From positions 1-12,721 of the forward strand of contig DUAT01000168.1 in assembly GCA_012960755.1 (NCBI GenBank): DNA of 12,721 nucleotides, written 5' to 3'. Below the pieces are notes generated by a model. The model had not been told where the DNA came from, made no database searches, and was given only the letters and a program-made list of their open reading frames with translations. Source of the stretch: Gammaproteobacteria bacterium. Its GTDB lineage: Bacteria; Pseudomonadota; Gammaproteobacteria; Pseudomonadales; Azotimanducaceae_A. This document shows positions 7,481 through 12,721 of the stretch, piece after piece (the stretch's first letter is position 1; each line of letters opens with the position of its first letter). The translations under genes and the position numbers were made by a program.

Positions 7481-8471
7481 ATTGAACGGTACTTCAAGCG
7501 TTGCCTGGAACCTCGTCGCTGATATCGGTGGCACAAACGCCCGTCTGGGTATTGAGGATTATGCCACCAGCAGGCTGCAACTGGTGGAGCAGTACACGGT
7601 TTCCCAGCATGAAAATTTCTCCGACATGTTGTCGGCTTTTCTGACCGGAATCGCCTCAGTCCAGACATGGAAACCGCAGCCTGAGGGAGCATGCTTTGCA
7701 GTTGCCTGTGCCGTAGAGAGTGATTGTCTTCACCTGACAAACAGCACCTGGACAATCGACAGGGCTGAGGTTTCAGCAATGCTGGGTGGCATTAGTGTTG
7801 AGTTCATCAATGATTTTGCTGCCGTTGGGTATGCGGTAACAGATCTCAACCCGGAGGACTGGCACGAAGTTGGCCGCGGTCAGCCTGTACCCGGTCGACC
7901 TATCGCAATTCTTGGACCGGGCACCGGTCTGGGTGTCTGTTCGCTTCTACCTGTCGGTGCCGGGTATTCCGTCATCGAGGGTGAAGGCGGGCATGTCGAC
8001 TTTGCACCGGCCAGCAGTCAGGAAATTCTGATACTGAAGGCTTTGCAGGCAGAATTCGGACGGGTATCCGTTGAACGCCTGCTGTCAGGCAGCGGTCTCC
8101 TTAATATCTATCAGGCGCTTGCCACGTCAGTTAACAACACACCACGATTTGATACGCCGGAGGCTGTGAGTCAGGCTGCGCAAGCCCGTCAGGACGGACT
8201 GGCAGTGGAAGCGTTGTCGACGTTCTTTGCGGTGCTGGGTTCAGTCGCAGGAAACCTGGCACTTACCTTGGGCGCCAAAGGCGGCGTATACATAGCTGGG
8301 GGTATCGCGCCCCAGTTGATTGAATTCGCAGAAGCCAGCGAACTCAGGGAACGGTTCGAGGCAAAAGGACGCTTTCGATCGTACCTCGAGAATATTCCGC
8401 TACGCGTCGTGATTAAAGAAGACCTGGGTTTGGTCGGTTCAGTTAAGAAACTAAGCCTTAGTCAGTTCTAA
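7473..8471 (+). CDS. glk: Glucokinase (bacterial Glk family)
   Basis: A 332-residue cytoplasmic ATP-dependent glucokinase (E. coli Glk has 321), making glucose 6-phosphate from the sugar brought in by the FHS symporter. The phosphate-binding motif ADIGGTNARLG is at 16-26, the catalytic Asp114 lies in FINDFAAVGYAV, GPGTGLGVC forms the second phosphate loop, EGEGGHVDFAP is the sugar-binding segment, and GGVYIAGGIAP closes the adenosine site. It is full length and shows no lesion. The ATG at 7473 gives the family-typical N-terminus. An in-frame ATG at 7428 would add 15 residues lying over the eda remnant and is rejected. GTGAG just upstream is a weak ribosome-binding site, so translation may once have depended on coupling to eda. 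The next gene starts 45 nt downstream. Confidence 0.95.
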   Translation: MNKLNGTSSVAWNLVADIGGTNARLGIEDYATSRLQLVEQYTVSQHENFSDMLSAFLTGIASVQTWKPQPEGACFAVACAVESDCLHLTNSTWTIDRAEVSAMLGGISVEFINDFAAVGYAVTDLNPEDWHEVGRGQPVPGRPIAILGPGTGLGVCSLLPVGAGYSVIEGEGGHVDFAPASSQEILILKALQAEFGRVSVERLLSGSGLLNIYQALATSVNNTPRFDTPEAVSQAAQARQDGLAVEALSTFFAVLGSVAGNLALTLGAKGGVYIAGGIAPQLIEFAEASELRERFEAKGRFRSYLENIPLRVVIKEDLGLVGSVKKLSLSQF

Positions 8472-8516
8472 ACCGGGCAAAATCCGATACCTATTTGAAG
8501 TGAAGGAAAAGACCTG

Positions 8517-10514
8517 ATGATGATAAAAGCAGTTCGGTATCTCGGGATTAGCATTGTTGCTGTCCTGGCGGCAGTCCTGTTAGCAGTTGGCGGTTATTCC
8601 GGCTATTTAGCCGTTCAATCGAACCAGAACATTGCCAACGCTGGAAACGAGGCGCCAACGCTCGACCATAATGGTTTCTCTTATCGTGACTTGAATAAAA
8701 ATGGACGACTTGATGCCTATGAAAACTCGGGTCTGGAAACAGAGGCACGGGTTGATGACATTATTTCGCAAATGACGCTGGAAGAAAAAGCCGGAATGAT
8801 GTTCATCACGATGATTGGGGTAGGCATGGATGGCGGCCTGCAGGAATTTCCTGACCCGGATAATCCTTTTACCTTCGCATTTCCAAGCAACTCGGACTAT
8901 GTGGTGAACAAACTGATGAACCATTTCAATGTCATGGCGACGCCAGAACCAGGGAGGCTGGTGACATGGCAGAACAATCTGCAGAAGCTCGCCGAACGGA
9001 CTCGGCTGGGTATCCCCATCACGATCGCATCAGATCCCAGGCATGCTTTTGGATACAACCCAGCGGCCAGTATTTCTTCTGAGCATTTCTCTTTGTGGCC
9101 CGAACCCCTGGGATTGGCTGCTGCGCGTGATGCTGAAATGGTTGAAGCATTTGGCGACATAGCGCGCCAAGAGTATCTCTCGGTTGGTATCCGTCTCGCC
9201 CTCCACCCCATGGCTGACCTTGCGACGGAGCCTCGTTGGGCCCGCGCGGCCGGTACCTTCGGTGAAGATGCTGAGCTGTCGGCCAAGACAGTTTATGCCT
9301 ATGTAAAAGGGTTCCAGGGTGATGAACTGGGGCCCGACAGTGTAGCAACCATGGTCAAACATTTCCCAGGCGGGGGACCGCAGAAAGATGGTGAGGACGC
9401 GCACTTTACCTATGGTAAGGAGCAGGTCTACCCGGGCGATAACTTTGATTATCATCTGATCCCGTTCGAAAAAGGCGCTTTCGCGGCGAACGCAGCGCAG
9501 ATTATGCCTTACTACGGTATTCCGGTTAGTCAGACCAGTGAGGATGTTGGGTTTGCCTTCAATAAAGAAGTTATGACTGGAATGCTAAGAGATAAGTATG
9601 GCTTTGATGGCGTGATCTGCTCGGACTGGGGACTCATCACAGAGTTTTCAATATTTGGCGTTACGATTCTTGAAGCAAGAGCCTGGGGCGTTGAACATCT
9701 GAATGAATCCGAGCGGGTGCTCAAGATGTTAGATGCGGGCGTTGACCAGTTCGGTGGTGAAAACATTCCCGAAATTGTTGTTGAACTTGTGCGGTCAGGT
9801 CAGGTTGAAGAGGACCGAATTGATCAGTCCATACGAAGACTGCTCCGTGACAAGTTTACTCTTGGGTTGTTTGATGACCCTTTTCTGGATCCTGACGAGG
9901 CTAGAAAGGTGGCCGGTTCAGAAGAGTTTCGTAAAGCCGGTATTGCAGCACAGAGGAAATCACTGGTACTGCTGAAAAATCCCACCCAGGCAACAACGGG
10001 TGTGCTGCCACTTACAGGTAAACCGAAGATCTATATTGAGAATATTGACTCCGCTATCGCAGGGCGTTACGGCCAGGTCGTAGAAAGCAGGGCCGATGCA
10101 GATTTTGCGATTGTTCGTGTGTCCGCACCCTACGAACATCGAGAAGGCTTGTTCGAAAGTTTTATGCACGCCGGTGATCTTGATTTCAAAGGCGTAGAGA
10201 AGCAGCGACTCATTGCCCTGATGGATGAGGTTCCGACAATTGTGGACATCTACCTGGATCGAGCGGCTGTCATCCCTGAAATTAGTGAGAAAAGCGCAGC
10301 GTTGATTGCCAATTTCGGTGCGACAGACGGGGTTCTCCTGGATGCCATTTTTGGTAAATTCAGCCCGACAGGAAAGCTACCGTTTGAAATGCCGTCGTCG
10401 ATGGATGCTGTTCGCAAGCAAAAAGAAGACGTGCCATACGACTCAGTACTGCCGCTATTCACTTTCGGACATGGTCTTACCTACCCAAGTGTGGCACTGA
10501 ACAATAGGAAATGA
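8517..10514 (+). CDS. GH3 glycosidase, membrane-anchored, without FnIII domain
   Basis: A 665-residue glycoside hydrolase family 3 enzyme, only distantly like the first one in this operon, so not a recent duplicate. An N-terminal hydrophobic segment (about 9-33) lacks a clear signal-peptidase site or lipobox and probably anchors the protein with its catalytic part in the periplasm. Residues 58-69 form an EF-hand-type loop (DLNKNGRLDAYE) like the one in the other GH3. The barrel domain includes EPRWARAAGTFGED, the KHFPGGGPQKDGEDAHF substrate-binding stretch, and the nucleophile in ICSDW (Asp370). The second domain follows from about 480, with Glu540 or Glu543 in APYEHREG as acid/base candidate, and the protein ends at FTFGHGLTY without an FnIII-like domain. 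AAGGA (8503-8507) lies 9 nt before the ATG; a second ATG directly follows. The next gene starts 9 nt after the stop. Likely an exo-beta-glucosidase or glucanase; substrate unproven. Confidence 0.93.
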   Translation: MMIKAVRYLGISIVAVLAAVLLAVGGYSGYLAVQSNQNIANAGNEAPTLDHNGFSYRDLNKNGRLDAYENSGLETEARVDDIISQMTLEEKAGMMFITMIGVGMDGGLQEFPDPDNPFTFAFPSNSDYVVNKLMNHFNVMATPEPGRLVTWQNNLQKLAERTRLGIPITIASDPRHAFGYNPAASISSEHFSLWPEPLGLAAARDAEMVEAFGDIARQEYLSVGIRLALHPMADLATEPRWARAAGTFGEDAELSAKTVYAYVKGFQGDELGPDSVATMVKHFPGGGPQKDGEDAHFTYGKEQVYPGDNFDYHLIPFEKGAFAANAAQIMPYYGIPVSQTSEDVGFAFNKEVMTGMLRDKYGFDGVICSDWGLITEFSIFGVTILEARAWGVEHLNESERVLKMLDAGVDQFGGENIPEIVVELVRSGQVEEDRIDQSIRRLLRDKFTLGLFDDPFLDPDEARKVAGSEEFRKAGIAAQRKSLVLLKNPTQATTGVLPLTGKPKIYIENIDSAIAGRYGQVVESRADADFAIVRVSAPYEHREGLFESFMHAGDLDFKGVEKQRLIALMDEVPTIVDIYLDRAAVIPEISEKSAALIANFGATDGVLLDAIFGKFSPTGKLPFEMPSSMDAVRKQKEDVPYDSVLPLFTFGHGLTYPSVALNNRK

Positions 10515-10523
10515 GGTTAACTT

Positions 10524-11984
10524 ATGATTTGGTTGAAGAGATTATGTTTGTTTATCGGGGCGTTGCTGCTGCTCGGTGTATTGACGGTTGGCCTGTGGGT
10601 GGGAGCAAAAATCGTACTGTATGATCAGCAGGACGATGCAACCCATCTTACAGAAAAGAAACGCTATCTCGAGAGCATAGGGAAGCTGAATCGATCTGCT
10701 GATCGACCCAATATTGTTTTCATCCTGTTTGATGACCTAGGTTATGGCGATCTCGGTATGACTGGCAGCCAGGCGATAAAGACCCCGACGATTGATAAGT
10801 TGGCCAGCGGTGGTCTCACCATGACTAATTTCTACTCACCTGCGCCAGTCTGCACCCCTTCGCGGGCTGGTTATCTGACCGGTCGATTCCCTGTGCGTGC
10901 AGGTATGCCTCTTGTGCTCTTCCCCAGTTCATCGCCGATAAACTATGCCAACCGGATTTTTGGTGTCAACAATCGATTCCCCGCGGAAGAAATTACTTTA
11001 GCTGACACGCTGAAGGCCAGTGGATATGCCACCGGTATGGTCGGGAAGTGGCATCTTGGAGATCAGTCACCCTCGTTGCCAAATGACATGGGGTTCGATA
11101 GCTTTTTTGGCGCTCTGTACAGTAATGACATGACACCGTTTGCGTTGTACAGAAATAAAACGGTAGAAGTAGAAGCTCCCGCTGATCAGAGTCGACTGAA
11201 TGAATGGTACGGTCGTGAGGCAGAGCAGTTCATTTCAAACCATAAAGAGGAACCGTTTTTTCTTTACCTGGCCCACAATTTCCCCCATATCCCGCTGTAT
11301 GTGCCGGATGAAGATAAGAGCAGATCCAGCGGCGGCCTTTACGGTGATGTCGTCGAAGGCCTGGATGATGTGGTGGCCAGAGTCATTACGTCGCTGAAAG
11401 CCAATGGTGTCTATGATAATACCATTGTCCTGATCACCAGTGACAATGGGCCCTGGTTTCAAGGCAGTCCAGGTCATGATCGTGGACGTAAAGCAGATAC
11501 TTTTGAGGGCGGAATGCACGTTCCTATGATCGTGCACTGGCCCGCGAGGTTCAAGCAGGGCAGGTCTGTATCGGGTCTAAGCATGGGAATGGACTGGTAC
11601 CCGACGCTGCTGGACTGGCTGGATATTCCGCTCCCGACTGATCGTACTATTGACGGGAAGAGCCTGACGGCGATGCTGGAAGACGGCCAGGGTTCTCCCC
11701 ATGATTACCTCTACTACTTCGACGGAGAAAATCTGAGGGCAGTCCGGGACGAGCGTTACAAGTACCATGATGAGCCGAGAATTCCCTACGCCGGAGGAAC
11801 TACACCTGTAGCTGCTCGTATTGCGAAAGGACCGTGGTTATTCGATATGATTACAGATCACAATGAGTCCTATGACATTTCAGTCAATCAGCCTGATAAA
11901 GCAAGCAGCATGCATGCTGTACTTGAGGCGAAACGGAACGAAATGCTCGAAAACCCACGTGGTTGGCTAAGCTCTCCACCATAA
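10524..11984 (+). CDS. Membrane-anchored arylsulfatase-type sulfatase (S1, formylglycine)
   Basis: A 486-residue type I sulfatase that hydrolyses a sulfate ester, presumably on a glycan, in the periplasm. Residues 7-30 are hydrophobic after Lys5-Arg6 and lack a clear cleavage site, so the enzyme is probably tethered by a signal anchor. The metal-binding FDDLGYGDLG starts at 69, with Asp70-Asp71. The signature CTPSRAGYLTG carries Cys110, which must be converted to formylglycine by a maturase not encoded in this window. GKWHLG gives Lys175 and His177, ITSDNGP gives Asp307-Asn308, and GRKADTFEGG gives Lys323, so every usual catalytic and metal site is present. GAGG (10513-10516), placed 7 nt before the ATG, sets the start. 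It is the last gene of the operon and is followed by a terminator. Its presence with two GH3 enzymes and a receptor points to a sulfated, glucose-containing substrate (inference). The S1 subfamily cannot be told by eye. Confidence 0.95.
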   Translation: MIWLKRLCLFIGALLLLGVLTVGLWVGAKIVLYDQQDDATHLTEKKRYLESIGKLNRSADRPNIVFILFDDLGYGDLGMTGSQAIKTPTIDKLASGGLTMTNFYSPAPVCTPSRAGYLTGRFPVRAGMPLVLFPSSSPINYANRIFGVNNRFPAEEITLADTLKASGYATGMVGKWHLGDQSPSLPNDMGFDSFFGALYSNDMTPFALYRNKTVEVEAPADQSRLNEWYGREAEQFISNHKEEPFFLYLAHNFPHIPLYVPDEDKSRSSGGLYGDVVEGLDDVVARVITSLKANGVYDNTIVLITSDNGPWFQGSPGHDRGRKADTFEGGMHVPMIVHWPARFKQGRSVSGLSMGMDWYPTLLDWLDIPLPTDRTIDGKSLTAMLEDGQGSPHDYLYYFDGENLRAVRDERYKYHDEPRIPYAGGTTPVAARIAKGPWLFDMITDHNESYDISVNQPDKASSMHAVLEAKRNEMLENPRGWLSSPP

Positions 11985-12012
11985 AACGAATCTTGTTATT
12001 TCTCCTGATTGC

Positions 12013-12057
12013 CACTGTACTCCCTGCGTCTGGGAGTACAGTGATGTCCTCTTTTTT
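12013..12057 (+). terminator. Putative rho-independent terminator of the sugar operon
   Basis: A perfect 12-bp inverted repeat pairs CACTGTACTCCC (12013-12024) with GGGAGTACAGTG (12032-12043) around a 7-nt loop. A run of six T (12052-12057) follows, 8 nt after the stem. It starts 28 nt after the sulfatase stop codon. The distance from stem to T-run is longer than in a textbook terminator, so termination strength is uncertain, but the position and stem quality fit the 3' end of the operon transcript. Confidence 0.65.
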
Positions 12058-12090
12058 AAAACTGGCTATCTTCTTTCGTTTGGCTTCTCT

Positions 12091-12446
12091 GAGCATGACC
12101 TGGAGCGCAACGTCTCCAGATAGCTTCATGGCGTGTTCTCGCCCAACAGTAAATTGCGTGAGTATGTCATTCAACAGAAACCTGGAGAAGAACGAGAAAA
12201 CCCGAAACCGAAGGCCTACTCGATGACGTGGGCGCAGCGTCTAAAACGTGTGTTAACCGGGCGGCGTTCCGCATTGATATAGAGGAGTGTGAAAAGTGTG
12301 GTGGGCCGGTTCGGATCATTGCGTCAATTGAAGATCCAGATGTTATCCAAAAGATACTGAAGCACCTGGGACTGGATCAGCCGGGTGACACACCTATCCG
12401 CTCACCGCCATCGGTGCTGTCTGACGATTCAACGACACTATTCTGA
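12091..12446 (+). pseudogene. IS91-family transposase, C-terminal remnant with stop and frameshift
   Basis: Two frames together give the tail of an IS91-type (Y2, rolling-circle) transposase. In the first, LHGVFSPNSKLRE (from 12124) matches the family HGVFAPN..LR stretch and leads through AYSMTWAQRLKRV at about 12213-12251. A TAG at 12121-12123 interrupts it just upstream, in the middle of recognisable sequence. After KRV the reading must shift frame to FRIDIEECEKCGGPVRIIAS and on to EDPDVIQKILKHLGL, the zinc-binding CxxCGG region and C-terminal helix, ending in a typical SPP...LF tail. The N-terminal catalytic part with the two tyrosines is absent, and 11985-12090 shows only the terminator. 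The element is therefore dead. It marks the boundary of the sugar locus as an old insertion or rearrangement site. No ori/ter end of the element could be defined. Confidence 0.82.
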
Positions 12447-12696
12447 ATTCAAAAACATCGATTATGCACCGGTGACAGTCGCGTTCAGCCGGAATCTGGA
12501 TTCAGATCCAAATCGTCAAGTTTTCTATCACCCTACATAGGCTTGGATTCACCGTATGGATCGCTGGAGGGAACAGCAGGTAACCCCCCAAGGATGACGA
12601 TACTTTTCTGAATGTGGAAAAAGGCTGGTTATTCGTCCTAACCGCCACTTTAGTAGACACCTTGGAGCGTTACAATGAAGTTCAAAGTAAGCGCTG
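12447..12696. other. Non-coding stretch between two IS remnants
   Basis: These 250 bases contain no open frame with a ribosome-binding site and no recognisable protein similarity in any frame. They presumably consist of the end of the IS91-type element, spacer, and the upstream end of the next insertion sequence. No terminal inverted repeat could be assigned by eye. Confidence 0.4.
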
Positions 12697-12721
12697 ATGT
12701 CTGACAAACGTTATACAGAAG
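12697..12721 (+). CDS. Possible start of IS3-type transposase OrfA, cut by window edge
   Basis: An ATG at 12697 opens MSDKRYTE and runs off the window. IS3-family OrfA proteins very often begin with a short Met-x-x-(K)RYT-x-E-F stretch ahead of their helix-turn-helix. Just upstream, 12646-12665 (ccactttagtagacacct) looks like the start of some IS3-type elements, but this is from memory. TTGGAG at 12663-12668 is too far away to be its ribosome-binding site. Eight codons cannot prove the assignment. Confidence 0.35.

Noticed and set aside
4503..10514. Tandem duplication of the GH3 genes
   Set aside because: The two proteins differ in anchoring, substrate-binding stretches and domain content; they share only family motifs and the EF-hand-like loop.
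11884..12174. 96-codon minus-strand frame across the sulfatase end and terminator
   Set aside because: It reads through the sulfatase coding end and the terminator hairpin and covers part of the IS91 remnant on the other strand; no family match.
12228..12446. 72-codon frame as a stand-alone small zinc-ribbon protein (CxxCGG)
   Set aside because: Its content is the known C-terminal tail of IS91-type transposases, and the preceding frame supplies the matching upstream part.
1..12721. CRISPR array, tRNA, rRNA, riboswitch
   Set aside because: No regularly spaced repeats and no recognisable RNA gene or riboswitch consensus were seen on either strand.

Overview
The window looks like a chromosomal carbohydrate-utilisation locus from a Gram-negative bacterium, most likely a marine or polysaccharide-degrading gammaproteobacterium. 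This rests on a TonB-dependent outer-membrane receptor, a lipoprotein signal, membrane-anchored glycosidases, a formylglycine-type sulfatase and Entner-Doudoroff gene remnants. The taxonomic guess comes from protein style only; nothing in the window identifies a species.

Layout. The left edge (2-91) holds what looks like a broken piece of a DUF3604 gene, followed by a short spacer with a hairpin. A TonB-dependent receptor lies on the minus strand (231-2474). A 339-bp intergenic region then leads into a shattered LysR-type regulator (2814-3195, plus strand). From 3196 to 11984 runs a tight plus-strand gene series: FHS-type sugar symporter, lipoprotein GH3 glycosidase, the C-terminal remnant of edd, an internally deleted eda, intact glucokinase, a second membrane-anchored GH3 glycosidase, and a membrane-anchored S1-type sulfatase. 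A strong hairpin (12013-12057) follows as the likely terminator. The right end holds a broken IS91-family transposase tail (about 12091-12446), about 250 bp with no gene, and the possible first codons of an IS3-type transposase cut by the window edge.

How the intact genes would work together (inference): the receptor takes a sulfated oligosaccharide into the periplasm. A sulfatase and two GH3 enzymes, all apparently tethered to a membrane and facing the periplasm, strip sulfate and release monosaccharide. The FHS symporter imports the hexose and glucokinase phosphorylates it. The symporter has Gln where the E. coli L-fucose permease has its functional Glu, which fits glucose or galactose better than fucose and agrees with the neighbouring glucokinase.

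The most striking feature is selective decay. Uptake and hydrolysis genes are intact, while the regulator (lysR), both Entner-Doudoroff enzymes (edd, eda) and the left-edge DUF3604 gene survive only as fragments. The ED remnants still show the TAATG and ATGAATAA overlaps of a translationally coupled operon. Either the locus has lost its own lower pathway and control and relies on copies elsewhere, or the deletions are assembly artefacts. Read mapping would decide.
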